Shown in pieces: positions 11,767-21,427 of a stretch of 64,000 nucleotides of DNA. Positions within the stretch are counted from its first letter, which is position 1; every line of letters begins with the position of its first letter. This stretch comes from Leidyana gryllorum EB-2025a (lineage: Eukaryota; Apicomplexa), in NCBI GenBank assembly GCA_048772705.1, contig JBLWGC010000216.1, forward strand, positions 62,001 through 126,000. Direction: 5' to 3'. The notes below the pieces were generated by a model, which saw nothing but the letters and a program-made list of their open reading frames with translations, did no database searches and was not told the origin of the DNA. A program made the position numbers and the translations under genes.

Positions 11767-13585
11767 TTATTTCTTTCTAACTCCATCTAAGTCAGTGATC
11801 CATTCCTCCGACCGTCGAATATAGATCCACGTTGTTTGTCCACTCGCAGAGTCACCGCCACTTGAAGCATCATTTTTGGCCCCACCTCCAGTCACGACCG
11901 CTGTTTTCAGGACAACCTCTTCCTTCTTATTCTGTTTTTTGCTATGAAGCTTTTCCCCCGCGGCTGTGAGCGGCGAACTGATAGCAGACGGAGTCGGTTC
12001 CACCTCTTCCTCATATTCCTCATAGTCTTCACTCCAATCCTCCGAGTCCTCCGCATCCACATCGTGGCAAGTGCAGCGCATCCGCACTTCGAACAGACTC
12101 ACGCGGTCCCACCACGGCCAACATCCACTAGGGATGAACTGGTTGTAGATCAAGTGGCCGCAGACGCAGCATATGATACCGACAAGGGCCATAATGTGGA
12201 ATTCCACCCATTTTAAGCCGAGCTCAATCACCCAAATGGGGATCTGCCGAGTAGAAGTCATGATGGATGTCAGAAGCGCGGCTCCCATCTTTGTGACCGC
12301 CAATGCGCACGATGAGAAGCAGCTCATCGAGAAGGCGTAAGCCGTCAGACCCCATTTGAGTTTGTTGCTCAATCGAATTTGGTGCCTGCGCCAAGCCGTT
12401 TACAGAGAAGCACTCTTTGCCAGCCCAAACTCACCACCACTCCAGGACGTCTACCACGGCGCTGAGATGACACGTGACCGTCACTATCAATACTATACAC
12501 ACATGCCATAGACCAATGTAACCAATTCCTCTGAATGGCGAACAGCGGTAGTTTACCAACAAACGCTCCTCGAAGACCATTTGAAAGACCTGAGGACCAA
12601 TCAACCGTGAATCGTATATTCCTCTGGTCACCTGTGCACTTGAACCCAGCAGAGTCAGCGCAGGGCCCAACCAGCGAGCTCGAAAATCGTCTTGATGAGA
12701 GGAGGTGACCGACACCCAACTTGTGAAGATTAGCCCAATTGTAATAATGCAGACACCGATCCAGTGGAATAAACGCATATCCCGACGCAGGAAAGTGACT
12801 GAGAGGATCGCACAAAGCAATACGGAACAACTCCTCAGAGCTTGAATCTGCGACGCCGCAGCCTCGTGCAGAGCGAGTACCAAAGTAAGGGAGAAGACGT
12901 AGTCACAAATGGCCGGAACAATCCAAATGTAAGCTCTCGCTTCTTCAAGTACCTCTTGCTCTGCCTCAAACTCAAAAACGCCACCTTTCACTCCTCGCCT
13001 TTTAGCAGCCCATTGATCCAGAAAATGGAATACGAAGCAGAAAATCTCTGCAAAGACCGTCAAATAGATCATCTCTTCAGGTGATACCCACCCCCGACAC
13101 ACATAGCAAACTGCTGCACGAAAGGAGCTACAAATGGCTCCGGCTCACAGTCTTCGCATTTGGGAGCGCTCGTCCTGTTAAGCATTTCTAGGAGCAGCAT
13201 ATTTGCTGCTCCACAAACTAATAGAATCAATCCCGTGGTAGGCAGAATCCATTTGGGTAATTCCGCGATCTTCCCACCGAATAAGTTCTGTTCGAACCGC
13301 GCAGGCTTGATTTTAAGATTAGCGGGAGTGACAGAGTCTTGTCCGTAATTATCCTGGACCCGACCACTGCGAATCGGGGCTCCAAAACCCCCCTCCCATT
13401 CATTGACCTATGGAGACATTCATGTTGATAGTAAAGGTCAAATGGTGATTCCAGGTTGCACACACGTGTGTTTAAGACAGCATCTCTGTGACCGGGCAGC
13501 GTACCGTATGTACATACTGGTGTCGCGGGGGTACAACAACTTTCTTGCGCTTGTCAACTCCAAAGCCTAATGCATGTGTAGCCAT
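11767..13585 (-). CDS. SLC35F6-like transporter, array copy C
   Basis: Exons 13585-13505, 13407-13092, 13047-12632, 12589-12435 and 12385-11767 give 528 aa. Exons 2-5 are well supported by paralogue similarity: LPKWILPTTGLILLVCGAAN, APFVQQFAMCVGE, FLDQWAAKRR, IQALRSCSVLLCAILSV, FRGIGYIGLWH, VTKMGAALLTSIM and RQIPIWVIELGLKW. The first small exon (MATHALGFGVDKRKK) is a phase-compatible prediction only. The tail has RCTCHDVDAED, an acidic run and TTWIYIRRSEEW before the stop. The inferred ATG lies 30 nt below the stop of copy D, and its own stop lies 42 nt above the ATG of copy B. Confidence 0.85.
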
Positions 13586-13615
13586 TGTTCCTCCCTCTTT
13601 TGTTCATCTAGGTTT

Positions 13616-15310
13616 TTATTGTACGCGTTTGCCTTCCTCATCAACCACCCATTCATCAGACCGGCGCACACAGATCCACGTGCTGCCGGAGTCTAATCTA
13701 TTCAGATCTGCAGGATTGTCGGTTGGTTGTGGGAAGGTGTTGAGGATTCGAGTACGAATCTTTCTTCTTCGCTTTCGTTTGCGCCTTGGCTTGAATCTGG
13801 TGGTGGTGGTAGTGGTAGCTGCCCAACTGGACATATCACCGGATGCCCACGAGTATTCGTCTTCATCGACGTCAGCGCAACGGCATCTAATTCTGAGTTC
13901 GTGAGCAAACTTGTCATCGAGCCATGGCCACCAGCTTGTTGGCATTAGATCATTATACATCATGAAGCCGACGCATGCCAGCAGCAGTCCAAACATTGCG
14001 GCCAAATCGAACTCTCCCCATCCCAAGGCAAGATTGATGATGTAAATGGGTACCTGTCGCATGTTGAGGATGATGGAGGTGAGCATAGCTGCACCCATCT
14101 TCGTCACTGCCAGTCCCGCAACCGTGAATATGCACAAGGCCGCTGTGAAAGCAATCAGGGCCCAGCGGATGCGCACATCATTTCTCAATGCATATCTGAT
14201 GTGTGTGGATTGTGGAGAGGGCTGGCGATGGAACTCACAAATTGTTGCCCATATCTTCAATCCCGGTAAAATGAGCCACCGCAAGGGTCACGATAGTGAA
14301 GGCAACTTGCCAACAACCAATCATTCCAACGCCCCTGAACGGGGCGCATTGGTAATTGAGCAAAATGCGTTCTTCCGCGACGAGCAAAAATACCTGATGA
14401 GAGTGTCTGAGCTTCTGGTCGGCCGACAGCTTACTTGCACAGTGCTCGAGACCAGTACTAGCATAGGCCCCATCCAGTCCACCCTCCCAGGTGTGCCGTT
14501 TGACGCAATTGAGGAGTATGCTGTAACCACCAACCCTGTGGTAAGTATGGCTATTCCGGTCCATTGGTAAACCTTGAGATCCCGTTTGAGGAATGTTATG
14601 GAGAGCAGAGCGCAAAGAACTACAGTGAAATTGCGCAGAACCTGGGCAGTATCAACCTCCGTGATCCTGAGCGCATATAATAGTAGAAGGGATCCGAAGA
14701 AATCGCATAGTGCTGGAACCAGCCAGAGTAGGGGCCCAGCCTGTTCTTTTTGAGAGCTTTCGCTCGAGTCGAAATCCAAGAAGGGCTTGCGTTTATTACG
14801 CATCTTCGCAACAAACATATCAGTCCAGTATATGGGCATACACACAAGTTCTGTGGTCGAAAGAGGGGTGTGTGCGTGTGTGTGTGTGTGTGTGATGGCA
14901 CGAGGCTTTTGCTTACGTCCAATACAATTGATGGCAAGTTGGAGATATTGAGCATCAAAATGTTCGAGTGGACATCCGTCACAGGGATGATATTCGTGTC
15001 GATTCATCCAGCCGACAATGACCATGTCCAGCGTGCCACATGAGAGCATCATGAAGGCCGCAAAGGGCAATAACACTTCACGACGTTTGAGGTTCCACAC
15101 GCCGTCATTTGAGGGATTCTCGGTGATAGTGATGGGCCCTCCTTCCAGCGTCGTTGAGTCAACTTCTCGTTGTGAGCTGGACGGCGGTGCAGCTGTTGAT
15201 GTCTGCTACGTCTCTTGAGAACACACTGGAGCATATCTCACCTCACCAGGGGCTGTAAAGTCAGCGACCAGAGAGTGCTCAAACTTATAGAGGTCGAAAC
15301 TCGGTTCCAT
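13616..15310 (-). CDS. SLC35F6-like transporter, array copy D
   Basis: Exons 15310-15242, about 15205-14917, 14850-14435, 14393-14239 and 14195-13616 give 502 aa. Motifs: LSCGTLDMVIVGW, NCIGQLVCMPIYW, VPALCDFFGSLLLLYAL, QVLRNFTVVLCALLSITFL, FRGVGMIGCWQ, VTKMGAAMLTSII and RQVPIYIINLALGW. The first intron is only 36-39 nt depending on the acceptor (AG at 15206 or 15203). The second intron holds a dinucleotide CA/TG tract. The tail keeps RCRCADVDEDE and STWICVRRSDEW. The start codon faces a plus-strand small gene 23 nt away, so the two may share a promoter region. Confidence 0.85.
14868..14894. repeat. Dinucleotide GT/CA tract inside an intron
   Basis: A nearly pure GT run, broken by one C, lies in the second intron of transporter copy D (14851-14916). 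It makes up much of the intron without disturbing the splice sites. Confidence 0.9.
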
Positions 15311-15333
15311 TCACAGATATAATTTTGACGTTG

Positions 15334-15887
15334 ATGTTGCTGCGGACGATCGTATTGAGTAGCAGCTTGTGGAGATTTCTGGTGTTGAGTGATCGGTTTC
15401 GGTGCGATGAATTCGAAGATGCAGAATATCTAAATCAAGCTAAGGATCTGGTCACACAATATTGTGATCCAAAAGGAACCAAACAGATCGATGGTCGGTG
15501 CTCGAAACGCTCCCACACTATCGGCCTTGTGTGTGTGTGTAGGCGTGCCTGCTTGTTGGCTCGATTCGGGGAACGGGGCGGTTCTGTGGACGATAGAATG
15601 TGAGTGTTTGCCAGATCGGACTCTTCCAGATTGTTCTATGGGTGGGTCTCCTGTTTGTTCCTTCTCGAAATCCGCAATGTATCATGTGGCGGCTGACAGA
15701 ATTGGCGGATGTCGACATTGTTGAAGGTAAGAACAATGGGACTACTAAACAACCATATTGACCGCCAGAGGTCACCAACGAGACCCGTAACACGTGCCTA
15801 TTGGAGGACATGCTTCAATTGAACCAATGGAAGAACAACTTTGACGAGTATGGACACCTGGTCCGACGTGATGAGGAGACACGATGA
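15334..15887 (+). CDS. Small possible membrane-anchored protein, exon structure uncertain
   Basis: Two coding-like parts are visible. The first runs from the ATG at 15334 (MLLRTIVLSSSLWRFLVLSD) through an acidic/Tyr-rich stretch. The second starts near 15615 with a hydrophobic segment (GLFQIVLWVGLLFVP) and continues across a clear 43-nt intron (15728-15770, GTAAGA...CCAG) to EVTNETRNTCLLEDM and a TGA at 15885-15887. The join between the parts is unsure; a phase-0 donor near 15529 (GTGTGT) to the acceptor at 15614 would work. Function unknown. It sits divergently between transporter copies D and E. Confidence 0.45.
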
Positions 15888-16087
15888 CGGACGCGGCCAA
15901 AACAACAGCCAACAGATCGACCAAAGTGTCAGTAGTCAACGAGTTTGCTGACAGCGGCGGGGGCTCGGTGCCGGGGGCCCGCCGGAAGCGAACAGTGGTG
16001 ACGAGAAGGCTTCTCGCGCAAAGGGGAGCATTGGGAGGTCAGAGGGGGAGCCGAGATGGTCGGAAGGAGAGACCCTTGTGTGATTGA
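15884..16087 (+). CDS. Short ORF overlapping the upstream stop (ATGA), doubtful
   Basis: A 67-codon frame starts at 15884 with an ATG that shares its last two bases with the TGA of the preceding gene. It is rich in Thr, Arg and Gly (MTDAAKTTANRST start) and runs up to a GA-rich simple repeat. It has no known motif and may be 3' UTR. Recorded because the same ATGA layout occurs with two solid genes at 29352-29355. Confidence 0.2.
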   Translation: MTDAAKTTANRSTKVSVVNEFADSGGGSVPGARRKRTVVTRRLLAQRGALGGQRGSRDGRKERPLCD

Positions 16088-16130
16088 TCATGGCCTCTCT
16101 CCCAGTCTCAAACTCGGCAGTGGGAGGCAG

Positions 16131-16229
16131 ACAGAGAGTGAGACGGAGAGACAGAGAGCAAGCGAGCGAGCGAGAGAGAGGGAGAGAGGGAGAGAGGAAC
16201 ACAGAGAGCGATACAGAGAGAGAGAGAGC
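16131..16229. repeat. GA-rich purine tract
   Basis: About 100 bp of imperfect GAGA/GAGC/ACAG repeats fill the space between the doubtful plus-strand ORF and the stop of transporter copy E. No coding signal is seen in it on either strand. Confidence 0.85.
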
Positions 16230-16244
16230 GTCTTGGCGGTAGGA

Positions 16245-18221
16245 CTAGATGAACTCTTCGGACCTTCTAACATATATCAAAGCTGTGTCACTGTCGGTAT
16301 GCGTCATCTCGGGGCGCTTGGTCGTCACAATTACTGTCTTCAACCCTGCATTGGCTGTCTTGCTGTCCATCGACTCGACATCTTCGTCGGCTTCCGCAGA
16401 CACTGCCTCCGACGCAACGGTGCTAACTTCACTATCGCTCTCTTCGGCGTCGAGGTCGATCACAGCGCAGCGTATTCGCACCTCTAACAAAGCTATCCGA
16501 TCGTACCACTTCCACCAACCGTGTGGAACTATGTGATTATATATCATAAACCCTCCCAAAACAAAGGTCATCCCGACCAACCCCAGCAAATCGAATGTGG
16601 CCCATCCCACTGACATCTCCAGCACCCAAATAGGTACCACACGGAGACCCACCATCACAGCTGTCAACAAAGCCGCTCCCATCTTGGTGATGGCCAACCC
16701 CGCCACTGTGAAAACACACATTGACACGCCCAGGACAGAAAACTTCCATCGCAGGCTCGGGCTGGTCGTCAGCGCGTACCTGCATTCCAAGTCACATTGG
16801 TCCTCGTTCAGGGGGCAAAGGGGACAGAGGGAAGATTGGACATTTCGATATGTACGGCCGGGAACGGGGGACACATCATGTAGCTCTCCGTCGCCAGGGC
16901 CACCAATAAGTGGTGCCACCGCAGCCTTTAGATTGAAGAGTGAACGACGGCCGCCGTAGATGTAGTGTAGCGCGTACTGGACGACTGATCAACTCACCAA
17001 TCCTCTTCTAACTTTTCTAGTCCAGTGTAATGAGTGATAATCATAGATATCCCGACCATTCCTATTTCCCAGATACCGGTCCACCCAACGCCGTAGAAGG
17101 GTGGACACTTATATCGTGTGACTAGTTTCTCTTGAAATACCAATTGTGAGACCTGAAGCGGTGTGGACCCATTGAGTTGCTCCAGGGAGACTCACTTGAC
17201 AAAGACTGCTACAAACACTGAAGAGAAGTCCATACCAATTCTCAGCGGAATACTGAGAGTCAGGGCCACTAGTCACCGATACGTACGCCGAAAGGATCAA
17301 TCCAATCGTAATGACAAATATACCTGCCCAGTGGAAAACTCGCAGGTCCCTTCGCAAGTAAGTAACAGAAACAAATGCGGTGATAAGAACACCTGTATTC
17401 CTAAGCATTTGTACGACAGCACCATCAGCATTATACAGAGCGAGCGACAAACACAACGAATTGAGGTATCCGCTTAATCCAGGCAGTACCCACACATACA
17501 TAGGGGCCATCGGCTTCTCATCATCCTGTTGATCGGCGTCGATCTGATTCAGATCGAGCCACCCTCGGGACGATCCACGGCGGCGTCCGAGCCAGAGATC
17601 AAAATGGTGAATCGGCAGACACACAGTCTCTGCAATCGGGACACAAGTTGCGCGGAGACGGCGGAAAAAAACGTGTGCGATCGATCGATTTTCAGGTGGA
17701 TCGATCGGGTGATCGATCAAAGGGAGTGTTAGATCAGTTTAATCACACACAAACCGGTTTGTGAGGGGTGTTGGAGGCAGATAGACTTACGGCCGATGGC
17801 ATTAATGAGTTGCTGAAGGAACGGTGCATAAAAGATGACCGGTTCGCACCCTTCACAAAGCGGTACAGCGGTGTTGTTGATCCACTTGATGAACATAATA
17901 TTGGAGCACCCCGAGACCATAAGAGCTGTAGCTATGACAGGCAGGACCCATTTGGGGACATTGCGAAGTTTATTCCCTCCGAACACATTGACGTCAAACT
18001 TGGCCTTCTGAAAACCACCGGGACCAACGGATATGTGAGACCCTTCTTCACCCTGCGAGTCATACTCGTCGCTGTCGTCGTCGACTTTGCGAAACGTCCT
18101 GCGTTAGTTATTGTTACACAGTCGTCTGCAGCAACAGAGAGAGAGTCTCTGTTGCTCACCTGTCTCCGGGTTTCTGAGTGGGGAGATAACGGATCTCCTC
18201 ACTTTTGAGAGGGTTCGGCAT
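16245..18221 (-). CDS. SLC35F6-like transporter, array copy E
   Basis: Exons 18221-18160, 18098-17791, 17629-17196, 17152-16998 and 16779-16245 give 497 aa. It begins MPNPLKSEEIRYLPTQ, then an acidic stretch, then FGGNKLRNVPKWVLP leading into the first helix. Family motifs: NAIGQTVCLPIHHFDLW, VQMLRNTGVLITAFVSV, FYGVGWTGIWE, ITKMGAALLTAVM and RVVPIWVLEMSVGW. The post-helix motif is changed to RCAVIDLD, losing the second Cys seen in the other copies. The tail ends TALIYVRRSEEFI. Intron 2 (17630-17790) carries GATC-type repeats. Its ATG lies 27 nt from the ATG of the opposite-strand FHA-like gene. Confidence 0.88.
17678..17720. repeat. GATC/CGAT palindromic repeat in an intron
   Basis: Several CGATCGATCGAT units, self-complementary on both strands, lie inside intron 2 of transporter copy E. 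They could form a hairpin in the pre-mRNA. The intron is longer (161 nt) than its counterparts in copies A-D (40-66 nt). Confidence 0.8.
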
Positions 18222-18248
18222 TGCGGGGTTTTTGGACCTTTTGGCATC
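18222..18248. promoter_or_regulatory. 27-bp spacer between two divergent start codons
   Basis: The start codons of transporter copy E (minus) and the FHA-like gene (plus) are only 27 bp apart. Any promoter and 5' UTR for both must lie in this spacer or overlap the neighbouring coding sequence. No TATA-like motif was seen; the spacer is T/G-rich. Confidence 0.35.
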
Positions 18249-18893
18249 ATGGCGTTGGTGGGCCGTGAGGGTGAAAGAAAAATCCGTCAACTCAAACTGA
18301 ACGAGATGGTAGCGCTTTCTCAACCCGCTTCCCCAGCCAGAGGCTCGCTCTACTTGGACAAGTCGAAGCCAGGTTTTGCAGTGTTGGAGTGTCAAACGGG
18401 GCCGTTGAAGCTGCAAGTATTGCTACACACATTGAGCTGCGTAGTTGGACGCGACCAGGGCTTGGAGCAGGTGGCAGGCGAAATCCAGAACAAGCAGTTT
18501 CTGGGCTTGCGGACCCTCGAGGTGTTCAGGAAGGACAATTGTTCCTTGTCAATCACGCGACCAGCTGGACTCCCCCCCATAGCCACTGGAGATGCTGACG
18601 ACTCTGAAGACGCAGTACCATGGACTGTTTTTGATTCTACACGGCTGTCATTCCACATGTTGAAGAAGCTTTCACGCACTCATTTTGCTATAGCATGGAA
18701 TGCTGATAAAGGTGCCTGGGAGGCCATATGTTTGAGTGCAAATGGCATTACGATAAATGAAGACCTCCGTTTGCGCGAAGGCGAAACCCACGTGCTGGAC
18801 AACAACACGGTCATCTCGGCCGCCACAGGCAGTGTTCGAATATCCCTGACCCTTGCAAACACACCCCCTGCCCCTGTGGGACTTCCCTCCTAA
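18249..18893 (+). CDS. FHA-domain-like protein
   Basis: A single exon of 214 aa from the ATG at 18249 (MALVGREGERK). The C-terminal half looks like an FHA fold: LSRTHFAIAWN corresponds to the SRxHxxI core, followed by an asymmetric NGITIN-type turn (ANGITINEDLRL) and LREGETHVLDNNTVI. FHA domains bind phosphothreonine peptides. No kinase, RING or helicase domain is attached. The N-terminal part is unassigned. The missing classical Gly-Arg start of an FHA domain makes the call moderate. Confidence 0.6.
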   Translation: MALVGREGERKIRQLKLNEMVALSQPASPARGSLYLDKSKPGFAVLECQTGPLKLQVLLHTLSCVVGRDQGLEQVAGEIQNKQFLGLRTLEVFRKDNCSLSITRPAGLPPIATGDADDSEDAVPWTVFDSTRLSFHMLKKLSRTHFAIAWNADKGAWEAICLSANGITINEDLRLREGETHVLDNNTVISAATGSVRISLTLANTPPAPVGLPS

Positions 18894-18921
18894 CTCATTA
18901 ACCCTCCAAAATTTCTTAGTG

Positions 18922-19404
18922 ATGGCCGCTGAGATCTCTGCCCAAACTACTGTCGATGGCGAAGTGGTCCATGAGACCTCTGTCGTCGCCGAGAAGGTAT
19001 CAGAAGCCCTCGAGCAAACCCACAAGAGCGTCAATGCGGCCATCACCGAGCAAGTAGAGGAAACCAAGGCCGCAGCCGCCGCAGATCCAGCCACCGAACC
19101 CACCGAAGGCGAAAGTGACTCTCGTGCTGCCGACGAATCGGCCCCCGCCACTGAAAACGCTTCCGCCGAAGCATCAGCCGCTCCCGCCGAGGAGAAGAAA
19201 GAGGAACCCGCTGATGCTACTGACTCCGCTACAACCGAACCCGCCGCCAAGGGAACCGCCGAGCCAAAAAGCGATGACCCAAAGGAGGAGAAAAGCGAGC
19301 AGAAGGAGGATACCCCTACATCTGACAAGAAACGCCCGTTGGATGCAAAGGAAGCTGAAGCTGACGAATCAGAGGCTAAGAAGCCCAAGACTGCCGACGA
19401 GTAG
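18922..19404 (+). CDS. Acidic Ala/Glu/Lys-rich low-complexity protein
   Basis: A 160-aa single exon starting MAAEISAQTTVDGE. Almost the whole protein is built from Ala, Glu, Lys, Thr, Asp and Pro, with no hydrophobic core. Basic patches KKRPLD and KKPKTADE at the end resemble nuclear localisation signals. The ATG lies 28 nt after the FHA-like stop, and the next gene starts 57 nt after its stop. It may be an intrinsically disordered nuclear or chromatin protein; this is inference from composition only. Confidence 0.6.
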   Translation: MAAEISAQTTVDGEVVHETSVVAEKVSEALEQTHKSVNAAITEQVEETKAAAAADPATEPTEGESDSRAADESAPATENASAEASAAPAEEKKEEPADATDSATTEPAAKGTAEPKSDDPKEEKSEQKEDTPTSDKKRPLDAKEAEADESEAKKPKTADE

Positions 19405-19461
19405 AACAGTGTGCACGTTTGTGTGTGGGAACTCTTCTCAAACTTACCAAATTCTAAGCTA

Positions 19462-20359
19462 ATGGCCCGTTCTCGTTCTCAGCGTCAACAACGATTGCAT
19501 AAGATACACGTCTCCAGAACGTGCTCGGGGGGTTCCATGGACAATTTCAGCACCCCTACCTCACACTACACGTCGCAGTCCAGTCCCATCCATCCTTTTC
19601 TCAAATCCGACCTTGAGCCACCAATTCCGGAGCTTGAGCATGCTGTGCCGCCGGTAGATGTTCGCTACACGTCCGATGACGTGTTCGATCGTGCTTCAAT
19701 GGCCGAGCCGCCGCTCTGTAGTCCTGCAGCAACCGCGACTGCGGACACTTTTCCGCTGGTCAACAACGAGCCTGGATCCTGGATGAGGAGGGCAATGGAC
19801 CTCATCATCCAGGTAAGTGCCGAGCGCAGTACGTCCTGAAAACTGCTAAGCTGTGTGACACTGTATACTCCAGATGAACGATCGCTGATATTATGGGTCG
19901 CGCTGGCGCCTATAGGGTGTTTGCTAATCTTTCCAGTTCTCGTGGTATTGCGGTTGCTTATAGTTTTAATCTTTCCGGTAAGTGCGAGCACACCCTCCCT
20001 CATGGGAACACACATGTGTGTCTCTCCGTAGTTGGTTGCACTGGCCCCGATCATCCCGATTAGTCGGCGGATTGGGTCATCCCGACGGCAGAAGATACTT
20101 TTTATATCGGCCTACATTGGAAGTCTGTCTCTGGCAGCAATTCCATACGGATTGGTATTGCCAGTGTATCTCATCTTCGAGATCTTGCCAATTTGCTTAG
20201 TGTCAATTCCGCTCCTGCTGAGCTTTGTACCGCTACTGGTAAGAGAATGCGTCGAGCCCCACATGAGAGATGACGCTTTGCGTTGATCAGATTATCGCTA
20301 TATCTGCTTCTTTAATTCTCTGGCACACCTCACCTAACCGAAGTATCAACAAAGGCTAG
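19462..20359 (+). CDS. Multi-pass membrane protein, function unknown
   Basis: Exons 19462-19828, 19874-19977, 20032-20238 and 20291-20359 give 248 aa. The Ser/Pro/Thr-rich N-terminal half (MARSRSQRQQRLHK start) is soluble; the rest is several hydrophobic segments (LILWVALAPIGCLLIFPVL, FISAYIGSLSLAAIPYGL, LPICLVSIPLLLSFVPLL). The first donor used is GTACGT at 19829; the earlier GTAAGT at 19813 would lead to a stop. The last intron (20239-20290) is inferred because it extends the final helix (LLIIAISASLILW); without it the frame would stop at 20286. No family recognised. Confidence 0.6.
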
Positions 20360-20396
20360 TTTTGTAATTGAGCCACGCAAAAATTTTGTTGCCGAT

Positions 20397-21427
20397 ATGG
20401 CGGTCCAGAAGGTCAAGAAGAGTTCGGTAAAGAAGTCCACTAAGTTGGACTTCCCCAAAAGGGTGGAGAAACGCATCACATTGTTGAAACAGTATGATGC
20501 CAAGGAACAGGCAGAAAGTCCGGACATCATGGGGGATGATGAGAAGCGATCCGTTTTCTTACAGTTCCAATTCACTCGGTCGAAGACCAAACCTGATGTA
20601 GTCGCGACTCCTATGTAAGTCACCATGCGCCTCACGTGTTTTCAATCATGTCTGGGGTTGCAGAAAGGTGCCCAACTTTGTTTACAATCCTGAAAGCACT
20701 GAAGTTTGCCTTTTCGTTCGTAAACCTCAGAGGCAATGGAAAGATAAGTATGAAGCCGAGCGGGAAGACTTTCCAGCCATCCAGAGGGTAAGCGGTCAGC
20801 GTGGCCGTGTGTGCACACACAATCATTCTCAGATTATCGATCTGGAACACTTTGTCAAGAAGTATCCCACTCCGAAGGATAAGCGCTCATTCGTACAATC
20901 TTATCAATTGTTCTACTGTGATGACCGGATAGCGCACAAGGTGCCGTCCTTGTTGGGGCTTGAGTTCAAACGGTGTCGCAAGTGAGTGATCCTGCGTCTA
21001 GGTTGTCTGCATATATTACTTGGACAGAGTGCCCCGCGGACTCCGACTGCGGTCCGACAAGACTCTGAAGGAAGTGGTGTTACCGGCGATGTCCGAGACG
21101 TCTCTTCTGATGAAAGTTGGCTCGACGACGTCTGTTCGTATCGGTGACGTTAGTTTTGGAGCGAAGCATTTGGCTGAGAACGCCGTTGCAGTGATGAAGT
21201 ATATGGAGGAGTTGATGAATACATTGAACAAGGAGGAAGAGAGTGATGTGAAAATTGAAGATGCAAGTGACGGCGAGCCCAGAATCCCTTGGAGGATAAT
21301 GAACGTTGTAGTCCAATTGACTAACTCCATATCGATTCCATTGGTTGAAAGGGAGGCGGAGATTGCTGACGAAGTTGTTGCAATCGCCAAGAAGGAACTT
21401 GAACAATCAGCTTCGAATCATTCATAA
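20397..21427 (+). CDS. Ribosomal L1-domain protein (UTP30/RSL1D1-like)
   Basis: Exons 20397-20614, 20664-20787, 20833-20981 and 21028-21427 give 296 aa. It starts with a Lys-rich segment (MAVQKVKKSSVKKSTKLDF). The body has the L1 pattern, including LFYCDDRIAHKVPSLLG and a C-terminal stretch with GDVSFGAKHLAENAVAVM, which parallels the L1-fold helix after the RNA-binding strand. Divergent nucleolar L1 proteins such as UTP30/CIC1 act in ribosome biogenesis; this protein fits them better than the canonical large-subunit protein L10a because of its length. The stop overlaps the stop of the opposite-strand gene by 10 nt. Confidence 0.7.

Noticed and set aside
7830-18221. Calling the array chloroquine-resistance-transporter (CRT) genes
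   Set aside because: CRT and SLC35F6 are both DMT proteins, but the PALCD/PAICD block, the QVLRN helix and the RQIPIW-E-LGW block fit SLC35F6 better; CRT remains a possible relative only.
18672-19388. Minus-strand Ser/Ala-rich frame of 238 residues
   Set aside because: It lies opposite the acidic Ala/Glu/Lys-rich gene and the FHA-like gene; the Ser bias is the shadow of their codon composition.
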